In this document: positions 1-13,004 of the stretch, piece by piece
Numbering within the stretch: the first letter of the stretch is position 1
Layout of the letters: each line of letters begins with the position of its first letter
Assembly (NCBI GenBank): GCA_905250075.1
Contig: CAJNOP010000495.1
Coordinates: forward strand, 1 to 64,000
Source: Rotaria sp. Silwood1
Lineage: Eukaryota; Rotifera; Eurotatoria; Philodinida; Philodinidae
Length of the DNA: 64,000 nucleotides
Direction: 5' to 3'
Position numbers and translations under genes: made by a program
Notes under the pieces: generated by a model
The model's database searches: none
The model's input: the letters and a program-made list of their open reading frames with translations, nothing else
Told to the model about the DNA's origin: nothing

Positions 1-651
1 TATTGTTTGAAGTATTTGCAAACCGAATTACTTATTATTTAGATTTTCGATGGTATTAGTCGAGCGAAGTATTCAAAGTTCGGTCTGATACTTGATATTC
101 TATAATAATAACAAATATAATAGTTGATTGTTGATATTGATATAAATTCTCATATTACTCTATAACGTGAATTTCATTTTTTTTGTAGTTATTTTAATTC
201 TGAACTTAAGATGGCTGGCATACGCCGTCTGGTAATATTTTTTCTTCTATTTTAATTCTTACTGGGCGCTAACATTGACCATCATTCGTCTCAATTTTCC
301 GAATGAATTGATTGTTTTCTTGAAGCTGAATCAAAATATTCCTATTATTCGAAAGATAGATGTTTGGTACGTAATTGTCTATTCGATGATTTGTCTGCCG
401 AAAATGTCCTGGACATATAAAGGGTCTCATTGTTGCTTGCAGCAGTGAGAGTGCCTCTGGGCTACCTGTCTTGCTATCAGGTTAGCCATCTATCAGTAGG
501 ACATAAAACCTCATTGGCTAATGAAAAAGATCCAAGACAATGCATTTACGCACGTAGAACAACGTTCTTTGGTGGATAGAATGTTCGGTTGTATTTTCGA
601 CAACTAAAGAATCATCTCATTGTCAAACAACTCCAAAAATATCGCACCCAA

Positions 652-710
652 GTGGGTGTAGGTGTGAGTAGTGTGGACTAAACGAAGATTTAGACCTACA
701 CCGACATCCG
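652..710. repeat. GT/CA palindromic repeat 1 (degenerate)
   Basis: The G-rich arm GTGGGTGTAGGTGTG starts at 652. After a short spacer the C-rich arm CCTACACCGACATCC ends at 709. The arms are partly complementary, so the unit could fold into a stem-loop. It is one of at least 13 similarly built units in the window. Confidence 0.6.
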
Positions 711-1481
711 ATTTCATCAATTATCTACCTCTTCTTTCTGTCTGTTATTACTTTTTTTTGTGTCTGGTTTTTCTCTTGATTGTCATGCTGCAAGTAATAT
801 TTTTGTCTGACAGATTCTTTCAAATTGTTCTAGGCCATCAACTTGATTGTTTTTCTCAATAAAAATCTCTAGCTATTCTTTTATTTCCCTATATAGCGAT
901 ACTTTTCCAGTTTATATTAAATATAAAATAAAAACTTTAATTCATAATGCCTGTCAAATGTGAACATCTCATTATAGTGAAAAACCACAATTTTTGGTGA
1001 GCGATTATTGTTTGAAATCGATCACCACTTAGTCAAAACCTTCTTATAGTAGAATATGTATGATGTTTTCTGACTTGTAGCAATTATAGTAAATTTCCTG
1101 AAGTTAATTATCTTTCTACGCCTATCCTTACGTGTTATGATATACTTGCCAACAGGATACGCATCTGTATATCGAACAGTTTTAAAGATTTTCTTGGCTG
1201 TTCACATCACAGAATTTTGACTAGTATCATTTAAACTGAATCCATTCACTTATTGGACTTCCTATAAAGATTCATTACTTGAGTATATTTTATTTTTATT
1301 CGAATACTAAGCGAAAACAGAAGTAGACAGACCTTGATAGGCATACCGAAGAAAAAAAGATGACAGGCACAAGCAGACTGGAGAGAATGTAGGCCTATTG
1401 CAGGCAGGTCATGCGTACAAAAAGAGAGCCTGTTTGAGTCCTTGATAGAGAGAGATGAACACAGACAAAAATAATAGAAGG

Positions 1482-1590
1482 TGGATGTGGATGTGGATAT
1501 GGGTATGGATGGGTGTGGAGTGTGGAGTGTGGGCTGTAGCTGTGGCCGTGTTTCTCAGTGAAGACAACTCCCACACCCACACTCACACCC
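1482..1590. repeat. GT/CA palindromic repeat 2
   Basis: A long G-rich arm of TGTGGA/TGTGGG-like units covers about 1482-1550. A short loop with TTTCTCAGTGAAGAC follows, then the C-rich arm CCCACACCCACACTCACACC up to about 1590. The G arm is longer than the C arm, so the palindrome is unequal. Confidence 0.75.
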
Positions 1591-2323
1591 TCTACTATCA
1601 GAAATCGTTCCAATATAATTTTTTTTTGTGTTTTACAATGTCGTTTTTCCTTCTGTTTGAATGACTTGTTGCTTACTTTTGCATCGTGGTAACCTTTATG
1701 TTCGGTTTCTCTCTGTTGTTGCCTTTTTTTTTGTTTGTCTGTAAACTCTTATCGAATAAGCATTTTATGCAAATAACTGCGCACATCAACGACAAAAACA
1801 GTCATACGAAGAGTTTGACGACGGGTGATGACAAAGAAACGGAAAAAACATACTTGTTAGATGCTATTCCTATTAGACAGCGTACACAGATTTATATTCA
1901 TATCTGTATAATATGCATGAAAAAAATAAGTACCATACGAAAATTTTCAAGTTTCGCATGTTACCTTTTTTTTTCAGTATGAGGTGGTTGGAATCGTTCA
2001 AAATCAGACAATGGCTGGCAATAACACATTTCATTGCACCTCTCTTCGGAAATTTGATTGCTGATAACAGACAAAACAGAACCGTTCTAGAACAACGTTT
2101 TTGTACCATATTTCATACTGAAATACATGTAATTGATGGTAAAGGAATCACTCTATCTATATACAATAGTGCCAAACAAAACAGAATTGAATTCTGTATC
2201 GAATAGAATCCATTGGGACCCTAAACAGCTGCAAGAGCAAATATTAACAAGCAATATTTGAATACGCTTTTAACTTTCTTTATGTTGGCATGACAGTGTA
2301 ACAAGCATCGGCAAAGTAGACCC

Positions 2324-2407
2324 AGGGTGCGGGTACGGGTCTGGAAGTCCAACGATTAAAGCACAGTCACCCATAACCATAGACATCCACAGACCACACC
2401 CACACCC
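2324..2407. repeat. GT/CA palindromic repeat 3
   Basis: G-rich arm CAGGGTGCGGGTACGGGT at 2323-2340, a spacer of about 27 bases, then a C-rich arm with ACATCCACAGACCACACCC ending near 2407. It is more diverged than copies 5 or 10 but keeps the G-arm-first order. Confidence 0.6.
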
Positions 2408-3703
2408 TATTCAAATACTTTTTTGACCATTCGTATGAGCGTATCTGATAAACAATCGATACACATTACAATCAGAAACCTTATTATCAAGAAAAATAGA
2501 TCTTTCCTTGTTTTTGAAGACAAAACTGAACTAAAATACTAAAAAATATCAAGAAATGATCGTACTGTCTTTCCAAAAAAACCTTTCAAATCAACCAATA
2601 CACAGTCAATTCTAATGTTAAGTACTTTTATTTATTCGAATAAATGTGTCTACTAATTACATATTGTTCTGGCTATGACAATGAAAGAAAGAATATCAAG
2701 CAACAGAGCTGTTTTAAGTAAACTGAGTCCTATATTTATAAAAACTTCTATTCAAGGACTAAACAAAATAGTTAAATTGAGTTTGATAGTATTTCATTTA
2801 GGATTTTTCCCCGAGGTGAAGTTATTCCAGAAAAACTAGCTAGAAGATGTCAACTTCACAAACAGTAGAGTTCTTTTTTACAGTTAGCTCAAGTCACTGA
2901 CACTTGTTGATAACACACTCAAGCAATTCACTTCAAAAATTTCCAGAAACCATTCATAGATTAAGATTCATTGATTCCAGTTTTTTTTCAAACACCTTTA
3001 TTTTCACTTAATATCTTTTCGTCGATCCGCTGACTCTCATTGCAAAATTTCGGTGTGTCTTTTTTCATTTCAAAAATCCTATTTCACTGAACTTGCTGAT
3101 AGTTTGACAAGAAACTAATTCCAGAAAGAACAGAAGGAAATAAAAATTATCATCACATTGTTCAAAAATAATGGTTTTAGAAAACCCAAACCCTAGTTTT
3201 TCAGCGTCTGGAACACTGTAGTAGACTATCCTCTACAAAATGAACTGCTTTTCTATAAAAAAAAAAGGTTTTAAGACTTTCTAAAAATCGTTGCAGACAA
3301 GTCGCATTTTCTTTTCGATTCATTGTTTGAATTTTTCTAGTGCTTACGACGATTGAATAATTTTGGTACTAGTGCATTACCAACTACAACAATGATTGAT
3401 CGTCAAAATCAATTCGATTATTCATTGAACGACAAATAGTCTTGACAATAACCTTTAGAACATATTAAAATTGCAAAAAATTGCTAAAAAATAATTTGAT
3501 GTTCAATAAATAATTTTTTATTGTTTATATATGAAAAGGTTTTAAAAAAAACAAAGAATAAATGTTCGATACTAGCGCCCTCTTCTCCCATTGGTCATTC
3601 TATAAGTTGACCTTTGTTTGTGTCGTTCAGTAAATGATGATATAAGTCGTTCTACTATTACTGTCAGTTATTGAAAGTAAGAATATAACGTAAAAATACT
3701 TGA

Positions 3704-4821
3704 ATGGAAAATACAAGTAGTATTAGTGAAAAAACTTCATCATCAACAGCATCAATTGATGAAAAAGATTTAGTAACATCAATGCGTAAACTTGATTTAA
3801 TTAAAGAATTAGGGTTTGTTTATCATTAATAATCTAAAAAAAAAATAAAAAATTCGGTATTTTTCTTTTTGTAAATAGAGAAAAACAAAATCAATTTCAA
3901 CGTCTTCAAAATCATTTACAACAAAATACTGAATTAGTTACACGTGAAAATCAAGTTTTACGTGAATTTCGTAAAGAACTTGATATGCTTGTACAAGAAC
4001 GTATGTCACATATTGAAGAATTAAGATTAATTCATGCTGATATTAATATAATGGAAACAACAATAAAACAAGCTGAAGAAGAACGAACAAGAGCATTACA
4101 AGATAGTAAACGTCTATTAAAAGATTATCAACCAATAAAAGAACAAATAAATAAATTACGTGATATGCTTAATCTTGAAAGACTTCCTGATCACGATGAT
4201 GATGAAACAACATTAGTAGCAATGCAGTTAGTATTGATCTTTTGTATTCTAAAATGTAAAGAAAAAGTAAATTTCTTTTTAGATTAATTTCTCAACAATC
4301 AGGTGATCATGATCTAACTTCTAATCGAAGTAGTCATTTATCATCAACAGGATTAGATAATACACATGAACAAATTCCATTAGGTGTAACATATTCTCAT
4401 AATCATCAATCTCAACAAATGGCTAATACAACAAGTACTAATATTTCAATATCGAATAATAATCAACAACAAAATTCAACATTGAATGTTCCAAAAGTTA
4501 TTGGTAGTATCGGATCAAATGTTGATCGAGCAACATTTCGTCAACAACCACCACCAATGAAGGTAAAAAAAATGTTTTTGAGATCCAGTTATATGACTGT
4601 AAAAGTTCATAAATAGATCCAAAATCTATATGTGTGTGAATTTAGAAAATTATTCATTTTCTGATAAAAAAATCGATTATTTTGTTTTTGTATTTCAGAC
4701 TTGTCAATCATGTCAACAACAAATTCATCGTAATGCTCCTATATGTCCTATATGTAAAGCTAAAAGTCGTTCACGTAATCCAAAAAAACCAAAACGTCGT
4801 CATTTAGAAGCTCATCCATAA
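3704..4821 (+). CDS. ZC4H2: ZC4H2-type coiled-coil / C4H2 zinc-finger protein
   Basis: Four exons, 3704-3813, 3879-4226, 4283-4562 and 4699-4821, join in phase to give 286 aa (human protein 224). The N-terminal half is a coiled coil containing the near-invariant stretch [14 protein letters not shown]. The C-terminal half has [10 protein letters not shown] and then the C4H2 finger [20 protein letters not shown] and the basic tail [13 protein letters not shown], all hallmarks of the family. In vertebrates ZC4H2 is a nuclear protein needed for neuronal development and linked to RNF220-dependent ubiquitination; a similar nuclear role here is inferred. The extra length is a Gln/Asn/Ser/Thr-rich insert in exon 3. 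The start is the first ATG in frame with the coiled coil. PSMA4 follows on the same strand 156 bases later. Confidence 0.95.
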
Positions 4822-4977
4822 AAAAGAAAGAAATTTTTCTGTACAAATATGTTTTGTTTTTCTCTTCTTCTCGTTGTCTTTGTATATTTAATATTTCTTT
4901 GGAATCTCGTTTAAACACAACAATAATAATATAATTAATCGTTGTTTTGTCTATGAATTAATTTGTAGATTTAAATA

Positions 4978-6002
4978 ATGGCTCGCCGTTATGATACACG
5001 TGCAACAATATTTTCACCTGAAGGTCGTTTATATCAAGTTGAATATGCTTTAGAAGCTATATCACATGCAGGTGCTTCATTAGGTATACTTGCTGAGAAT
5101 GGTGTTGTACTTGCCGGTGAAAAACGTAATATAAGTCCATTACTCGATGATGTTAAATATTCGGAAAAAATTTATAAAATTCATGATGATCTTTGTTGTT
5201 CTGTTTCTGGTATTACAAGTGATGCAAATATATTAATTAATGAATTACGTATGATTGGGCAAAGGTAATTTGTACCAGAAATGTCATAAGGATATAGTTC
5301 ATATATTAGAACGAGACTTTATTGATATATGATCTTTGATCGTAAATTAATAACATGAGCAACAGTATATGTGACTTCGCAATTGAATTGAGAATTTCAG
5401 TCAAAATTGATCTAAGATACAGAAATCGAGTGTTTTCAATATTTCAAGAGCAACAAATTATTTTATTTTAATTTAGATATTTATTAACATATCAAGAACC
5501 AGCACCAATTGAATATATTGTTTCGCGTTTATGTAATATAAAACAAGCATATACACAATTTGGTGGTAAACGTCCATTTGGTGTATCATTTCTTTATATG
5601 GGTTGGGATAAACATTATGGTTATCAATTATATCAATCAGATCCAAGTGGAAATTATGGCGGATGGAAAGCTACATGTGTTGGTCATAATTCTCAAACAG
5701 CTATATCAATACTTAAACAAGAATATAAAATAGGTGAAACACAATTAAATGATGCATTACGTTTAGCTATAAGAGTATTTAGTAAAACTCTTGATACAAC
5801 AAAATTAACACCAGAAAAAATTGAAATAGCTGTTTTACAACATGATGATAAAACAAATCAAACAACAATACGAATGTTAAAGGATGATGAATTAACAACA
5901 TTAATTAAACAATATGAAGATGAACAAAGTAAATTAGAAGCAGATAGACAAAAACAACAGCAACAACAGACAACATCAACTGTTGAAAAAGATAAAAAAT
6001 AA
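4978..6002 (+). CDS. PSMA4: Proteasome subunit alpha type-4
   Basis: Two exons, 4978-5264 and 5477-6002, give 270 aa (human 261). The N-terminus carries the alpha-subunit signature, with [20 protein letters not shown] starting at residue 5. It continues with [35 protein letters not shown] and [16 protein letters not shown], which identify alpha-4 rather than another alpha paralogue. The protein belongs to the outer heptameric ring of the 20S core, which gates substrate entry and has no catalytic threonine. The only oddity is a Gln-rich, Lys-ending tail of about 25 residues. It is convergent with GFM2, with about 360 bases between the stop codons. A compact upstream region of about 150 bases separates it from ZC4H2. 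Confidence 0.96.
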
Positions 6003-6362
6003 AATATTTTCAATAGCAGAAAAAAAAAACAATAAGAACAAACCTATTTTCAAATTTAGCCATGATTTTTTTTCTTCTTTCTTTCTTTGCTTGTTATGTT
6101 ATATCCATTCTTTTTTTATTCAAAATAAAAACGAAAATATAAGAATTTTTAATTGACGAAAAAGAACCCAAGTCGACGGTTATCTTTACAATAATATTAT
6201 GGAAATTGTAATTTTCAATACAAATCTAACATGAAATTGTTATAATTTTTTTTTCTCGAAATATCATTTATTTAAAAAAAAAACAATCATTTCCTACAAG
6301 AAACATTTCTAACAAAGGATACTGTTTTCAATTGAATTGAATTGAATATTTTATATTCAATT
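6003..6362. other. Convergent intergenic spacer
   Basis: AT-rich spacer between the 3' ends of PSMA4 and GFM2. It contains poly-A/T runs, an AATAAAA-like signal near 6124, a likely polyadenylation site for PSMA4, and a short ATTGA microsatellite at about 6335-6350. No gene is seen. Confidence 0.55.
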
Positions 6363-8977
6363 TTAATGAATTCGTACTGGTTCATAACCATCAATAGCAA
6401 GTGTAAAATCTGCTTGTCCACTTGTTAAGGTTCTTAATGTTGAACTATAACCAATTAATTCAGCCAATGGTGTTCTTGTTATTACAGTACTCATCGACTC
6501 TTGTAAACCACCACTACTAATACCTTGTTGTACATCAATAATCTGACTATGTCTTCGAGCTAAATCATCTAATACAACTTGTGTACGATCAGCCACACAA
6601 ATAACCTTTTGTTAATAAAAATTAAATAAAATAATAAATAAAATAATCTCAGAACATACTTCAACACGCATCATTGGTTGAAGAAGAACACAATCAGCTT
6701 GACGAAGACATGCTCGAACACAATCAGAAGCTGCTGCTGAATAAAGTGCTGGTGATATAGATCCTGTTAATTGAATATCATGTAATTTTACTTGAATATT
6801 GACTACTTCAGCACCTTTAATAAGTCCTGTTAATATCAAATCAATATTTAAATAAAATTCGAAAAAAATCTAAACTAAACCTGTTGATAGAGCAAGACGA
6901 ACACCATGATTAATCGCTTCTATAATAAAATAATATGTATGAAAACAATCTATCAAATACTTATATTTCATACCGATATGTTCTTGTCTTAAATGTTCAA
7001 AATTTTGTTCGTCAGTTCGTATGATTTGAATTTGTGAAAATGAAATAATTCGTTTATCTTCTAGAATAATTGGTTCAATAGAAAGTGTGATCGAAATCGT
7101 TGCATGTCGTTCATTGATTGTTGAATTCCAAACAATTGTTTGTTGAATAGTTTTTCGTGGTGTTTCACGATAATTAACATTTAATGGACCAAGATATGTT
7201 TCAAGACCATATTCACGTTTTAATCGATCACGTATTATATCAATATGTAATTCACCCATACCTAAAAGTATGGTTTGACCTGTTTGTTCATCAATACGTA
7301 CACGTAATGATGGATCTTCACGTTTGATATTTTTAAGTGCAAAATCAAGTTGTTTTTGTGTACTTTCAGAATATGTTTCAATTGTACAAAAGAAAACAGG
7401 TGTTGGCGCTTCAAGACCCGGATCAGGTAAAAATGTATATTGTTGTTTAAGATCATTTAAAAATGTATCAAGATCTGGTTTTTTATTTGAAACAAGTATG
7501 TCACCACTTGATGCCTAGAGAAGTAATAAATTAATTTAAATACAATAAATGAAAGAATGTATTTTAATTAAAATTTGAGTTTTTTTTTTTTTTTTGTAAA
7601 ATTTTAGAAAACACAATTCTTCTAAAATATTCTTATATACTTCTTTAAATCCACTAAGAACAGCAATAGATCCTGCTCGAATTTCATCAATATCTTCCAT
7701 ATTATCAGCAAATGGTAGAAAAACTTTATGAATTTGTTCTTTTTCATTAGTTCGTGCATTGATTAATGACATGCGTCTTTTAACTGAACCCGAATAAATA
7801 CGTGCAAATGATAATGGTTGTTTTTGTCTATCATGTATTGTTTTAAATATATACATTAAAGTACCCATATTTGATATTGATCCTGGAATTATTCTTGCAC
7901 TTGGAAGAAAATTAATAATACCATCAAGTAATGTTTGAACACCAATATTTTTTAGTGAACTACCAATAAGTACAGGAACATAACGTTGATCACGAATCAT
8001 TAAACGACAAATAGCTTCTTTTAATTGTATATTTGATATAGGTTTATCAGTAAATAATAGAAGTTCAGCTATTTTATCATCAATATCAGCTAACTTTTCG
8101 ATGAGTTTTAATCGTTCTTTAGTTAAAAGTTCTGATGAAAATTTTGTTTGATCATTAGATGAAATTTTTATTTCATTTAATAGATCAATTATACCAGTAA
8201 ATTGTTTACCATGACCAAGTGGAAGTTGTAAAAGTAATGGTTCAGCAGCAAATTTTTGTCGAATTGAATCAAGACACATTGATAAATCAGCTGTTGGTTT
8301 ATCCATTTTATTAATATAGATAAAACGAGGTACATGATATCGATTTGCTTGACGCCATACAGTTAATGATTGAGTTTCAACACCTAAAATCATCATTATT
8401 AATTTTTTATTATTATTTAATATAATGGTTGTATTTACCAGCAGATGCATCAAGAATAGCAACAGCACCATCGAGAACTCGTAATGATCGTTCAACTTCA
8501 ATTGTAAAATCAACATGTCCTATGGAAAATTAAAATCATTTCTTCTTTTTCTGTTTCCTATTACTAACTCACCTGTACACATGAAACATACCGGGTGTAT
8601 CGATGAGATTGATACGATGTTTATTCCATGGTATTGTTATAGCAGCTGATGTTATTGTTATACCTCTTTCACGTTCTTGCTCCATATAATCCATTGTTGT
8701 ATTTCCTTCATCAACATTACCCATAAATCGAATTAATCCAGCATAATATAACATTCGTTCAACTGTTGTTGTTTTACCTAGACAAAAAAAAAATCAAATA
8801 TTTCATTCATTACATTGTCTAAGTACCTGCATCAATATGTGCAATAATTCCAACATTTCGAATACGTTCAGGATCAACAATTTGTGTAGCATTTTGAAAT
8901 ACTTGTAAACGTGTATTAGTTGTATAACGATAAAATGTTCGTAATGGAAAGAAAGACATGCATTGAAGTAATTTCAT
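6363..8977 (-). CDS. GFM2: Mitochondrial ribosome-releasing GTPase (EF-G2)
   Basis: Eight exons on the minus strand, 8827-8977, 8592-8777, 8439-8519, 7641-8383, 6974-7514, 6881-6919, 6660-6826 and 6363-6605, join in phase to 716 aa (human 779). The GTPase motifs are all present: AHIDAGKTTT (G1), the [10 protein letters not shown] region (G2), DTPGHVDFT across an exon junction (G3) and NKMDK (G4). Later landmarks are [19 protein letters not shown] and the C-terminal [16 protein letters not shown]. The sequence resembles GFM2, which recycles mitochondrial ribosomes after termination, more than GFM1. The N-terminus is short and basic/aromatic ([18 protein letters not shown]), plausible as a mitochondrial presequence. 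Exon 6 is only 39 bases. Introns are about 50-130 bases. Confidence 0.95.
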
Positions 8978-9197
8978 TTCGTTTTAAAAAAATAAATATC
9001 TATCTATATATATATATATATGTATATAATCACATGTTTGATAACCATTAGAAAAAGAAAAGCTATTCTATATAGAAAAATCTTTCATTGTTTTGTATTT
9101 TTTTTTTCATATACAAAATTAACAAAAAGAAAAATTTTATAACTGAATAATAATAACAAGAAAAACAAAAAAAAATACAAAAAAAATATATATATAT

Positions 9198-10994
9198 CTA
9201 AGATTTTCGTCGTTGTAATGTTTGTCTTGATGATGGTCGATCAATAAACCAATTAATATGTCTTTCATAGAAGTCAATTAATAAACTAGGTATAAGTTCT
9301 TTTGCTTTTTCATTTGATATAAAAAATAATTTTGTTGGATAACGTGTACATTTTAATAAAAATTCAAGATCTTGTGTTGATGTACGTGAACGTGTTATTG
9401 ATACAATACGTTCAGGTTCAAGTGCAAGATAATCTATTATATTACTGTCTATATCGATTTCTTTTTTATGTATATCATTAGTATTATCATTCGAATCAGA
9501 TCGAAATTTTTTCTTTCGCATTAATGGCATTGTATCGATTCGTTTACCATTATGATTAGAATCATATGTTGACTAAGAAATATTATTATTAAAAAATATA
9601 AATTAGTTTGTTTTTCATTTTATTTTTAATTTACCTCTGGACTGTTATTTACTAATTGTAATTCACCTATAAGTAACAAAAAAAGAAAAGAAAACATGTT
9701 TAAAATATAAGATTAACGATATATCTATATACCATTTTCAGTAGACGTACCATTTTCTTCTTCATCTATTCAATAAAATAAATGAATTAATCAATAGTTT
9801 GAGATCTTTTTCTATCTTACTCTGAAGATTATTAGATAATGAAATATCATTAATTAAATTTTCATCAAGAATTTCAGAATTATCAGTTGTTGTAGTCGTT
9901 GTGGATATATCAGTAGACAATTGAAAACATACGGCTTCTTGTTCATCAATGCTCACATTCATCGATTGATATTTTGGAAGTACTAAAAGAATTCAAAATT
10001 GATATAATATAATTGATTATATCAATATTAACACTAATTGTGTACGAAATAGTGTTGCTATAGTTTGATAGAAAAATTCTCGAAATAATAAAAAGCTATT
10101 CGAACCGGAACTTATGTCATAAGGTAGAATCTATTGAGAGTAAGCGAAATCTATAATAGTTCTTTTTCTCTTATTGTTCTCGAATAATTCAGTTAAATCA
10201 TAATTTGACTTCAACGTCGTTTTTATTCTTAGTAACAACCTATTATATGTGCGAGCTTCATGACTAAAGAGCATCAACAAGTTTTATACGAATAAACACA
10301 AGAAAGAATACCCTTGGCTTTCCTACAACTATAACTAGTTGTAACTCTGGACAGAAGACAGATCTAATGCAGAATTCTTGGACTTCTCATACATATTAAA
10401 AAACTACAAGAGCAAGTTTATATCACAATGTGATCAACATGGTATCAAATGAAAGGTCAGCAACAAACAGCTGTTAGTGAATTATCCCAAGTCATTCGAT
10501 GGCTGATGATAGTAAAAATTGCACGCAGTATCTTATGAATACGTGTCAAACAACGTAATCACTCAGCCATGACGAAAACAAGGTCAAAGTAGCGATAAAT
10601 AAACAGTACACATATTTACAGATTAAACATAGTTTAATTTTAATATATAAAGTAATTTCATTTATCTCTATAATTACCTGTTTCAATTTCATCACAAATT
10701 TCCCTGAGAATTTGTTTACATTCATCATTCTATTTAAACAAATAAATATCTTACATAAAACAAAAAATAAACAAACTTCTCTTTTAATTAGCCTACTACA
10801 TTCTCTTCAATATCTTCAAATTTTCTATGATAATCATATTGATCAATTAAATCTTTACAAAAAATATTCTCTTCTGGTTCCCATGTTGCATCTTCTTCAT
10901 TATAACCAAACCATTTTAAAAGATATATTATTTGACCATTGTCTAATATTTTTTTATCAAGAATTTTTTCAACTACATAAATATCATCTGCCAT
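9198..10994 (-). CDS. Heterochromatin protein 1 / chromobox protein
   Basis: Six exons, 10800-10994, 10678-10729, 9821-9982, 9733-9765, 9635-9666 and 9198-9572, give about 282 aa. An N-terminal chromodomain (residues about 5-55) reads VVEKILDKK..YLLKWFGYNEEDATWEPEENI, keeping the aromatic Tyr/Trp/Tyr positions that bind methylated H3K9. A variable acidic, Thr-rich hinge follows. The C-terminal chromoshadow domain runs LALEPERIVSITRS..LEFLLKC..LLIDFYERHINWFI. This chromo-hinge-chromoshadow order is the HP1 (CBX1/3/5) layout, expected to act in heterochromatin. The first donor could also lie three bases later (10797), adding one Val. The intron at 9983-10677 is ten times longer than its neighbours. 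The protein is longer than human HP1 (about 190 aa) because of the hinge. Confidence 0.9.
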
Positions 10995-11122
10995 TAACAA
11001 AAAAAAACACGATAACAATAATAATAATAATAATCTAAAATAGAGAAATGTCAAATTTGATTCAGATTAAATAAATATCTTATGAAAAAATTTCGCAAAG
11101 AGAATAAAGAAAAAAAGCAAAA

Positions 11123-12714
11123 TCAATGTTTATGTCCCATTGAAAGAATGATTGGAAAGCAACAACCAATAATGAGAATAAGAAGTTCAATGGCACGAAA
11201 TTGTCTATCATCATAATGAGATTGAACTTCAGGTAGAACATGTACCGTAGCAACGAAAAGAAATGTACCCGCACTAAATAACATTGCTAAGCCAGTTGAA
11301 TCAATTGAATATGAACCCTGTATTCTCTTTAAATACAAACAAACAAATATATATATTATTTTTTGTTGTAAATAAAAAAAACAATAACGAATAATAAACA
11401 TACACTTTTTAATACAACATAAGTAATAATGGCTACTAATGGAGCAGCTAATGAAAATATTAATAAATGACGTCGAATACGTTTACGATCAACACCATCA
11501 GATATTAAAAATGAAACAAGACCAAAAGCAGCTGGAGCCTATGAACAAGAATTTTCAAAGTAAGAAAAATCACATTTTTCAATTTCATGTATATATTACT
11601 TTATGAAGTATGATAGCCATAAATACTATGAATTCAACATTAAATCGACTTGTTGCTGATGCTGCACCTACAGAAAAAAAAAATTATTTTCATCTAAGTA
11701 GAAATAATATTTTATTTTGAAATTCGATATCGGACATTAATCGAAAAAAAAAGTCCTCAAATAGAATATGAAGATAGCAATGGTATACATCTTTCAAAAA
11801 TTCTTTAATTATATATTTAACAATAGAATATGAAATATTTTTAATGTTCTATAATGTTTTTTTTTTTATTTACCTAAAGCAATTCCATCAGCTGCTGCAT
11901 GAACAACAAGACCTAATGTAGCTGTCCATGTTGCTTTTGATTTTGATATAATTACTGAACCAGATGAATCAATAACTAATAATAGCAAAGAGAAATTTAA
12001 TAGATAATATTATTTAATTAATTATAATGCTAACCTTGACTTCCATGATTATGAAAAAGTTTTGAACTAAAATTATCAACAACTAACATAAATACAAAAC
12101 CAAGAACTAAAGTTACACCTAGATTAAATAAAATTCGAAATAATTCAAATATAGATTGACTTGAGATATGCAAGATCGAATTTTTTTCCCCTTTAGTGAT
12201 GATCTCTCACATCTCTAATATTAACATACCAATAGCTGAATGAGTAGCATCGGAATGTTTATCTGTACTTGATTTTTTCAATGGATCAACTTCATGTTGA
12301 TGAATATTAGATGTAATCTTAGCTTGATCTACTTTATTTTCATTAGCAACTTGATTCAAATGTCGATGAATAATTTTATTATCCAATTGTATCTTATCAT
12401 GAGTAGTTTCTAAGATAGAAATAAATATATTCAATTATTCTTTTTTCTTCGTACCTAATTCACTTATATATAAAGCATGAACACCTTCAGGAATGATTAC
12501 GGCAAGTGCTGTACCAACTAAAAGACCTGCACCAAGTACGGTGACATAACGCATTTTAGTCTAAAAAATTTTTCATTGTATTTATTTTGTTTTCAAAGTG
12601 TAAAATAAAATAATTTACTTCGGATAGATTAAATGCCAGTGGAATAAGACCAGATAGATATGAGCCAAAAAACATGGCTAAACTGAATATACTTAACATT
12701 AGCGAGACTGGCAT
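11123..12714 (-). CDS. SLC39A9: Zinc transporter ZIP9
   Basis: Eight exons, 12619-12714, 12455-12560, 12230-12409, 12035-12118, 11874-11975, 11600-11667, 11404-11538 and 11123-11326, join in phase to 324 aa (human 307). ZIP9 features are [20 protein letters not shown] (TM1), [20 protein letters not shown] (TM2), [18 protein letters not shown] with the metal-binding His and Asp, [15 protein letters not shown], and the last two segments with [20 protein letters not shown] and the end SMGHKH. The loop after TM2 is moderately His-rich. The family moves zinc into the cytosol, and ZIP9 is known from the Golgi and plasma membrane. The gene starts 129 bases upstream of HP1 on the same strand and is divergent from the CCDC178-like gene, about 290 bases between the two ATGs. 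Confidence 0.95.
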
Positions 12715-13004
12715 GGTTTTTGCTTTTCAAATAAAAACCTAATAATGATTGTTAAGCTGTTCTAATTATGAATAGGATTTGATGAACAAATCATAATTAA
12801 TGTTATTGCATTCATAGAAATATTTAAATTGCATGTTTTTTTTTTGACTAATTTTAACTAAATATTTTGATATTTTTTTTCTATAGATAAAATAAAAAGA
12901 TCGGCATAAATATTAAAGTGACATCTATAAAACAAGTTGCTAAGCAATGTTAGACGTAGTTTGACATTAATGAAAACTTTTTCTTATTAGGTGCATTATC
13001 AATC

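Larger units (their letters stand above)
1..3703. other. Gene-poor left flank
   Basis: I see no convincing coding exon in this AT-rich stretch. Open frames are short, show no family signature, and several simply read through the GT-rich repeats. It holds three of the palindromic GT/CA repeats listed separately (652-710, 1482-1590, 2324-2407). The last ~150 bases should contain the promoter of the ZC4H2 gene, but no clear TATA box stands out. Confidence 0.6.

Noticed and set aside
671..862. 63-codon frame with hydrophobic stretch
   Set aside because: Its start lies in a GT/CA repeat, and there is no family signature or splice partner. The T-rich sequence explains the hydrophobicity.
1395..1664. 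Open frames on both strands rich in His/Pro/Tyr or Trp/Val
   Set aside because: They only translate the GT/CA palindromic repeat; the composition is that of the repeat, not a protein.
7324..7518. Plus-strand frame inside the GFM2 region
   Set aside because: It is antisense to GFM2 exon 5, whose minus-strand frame is strongly conserved.
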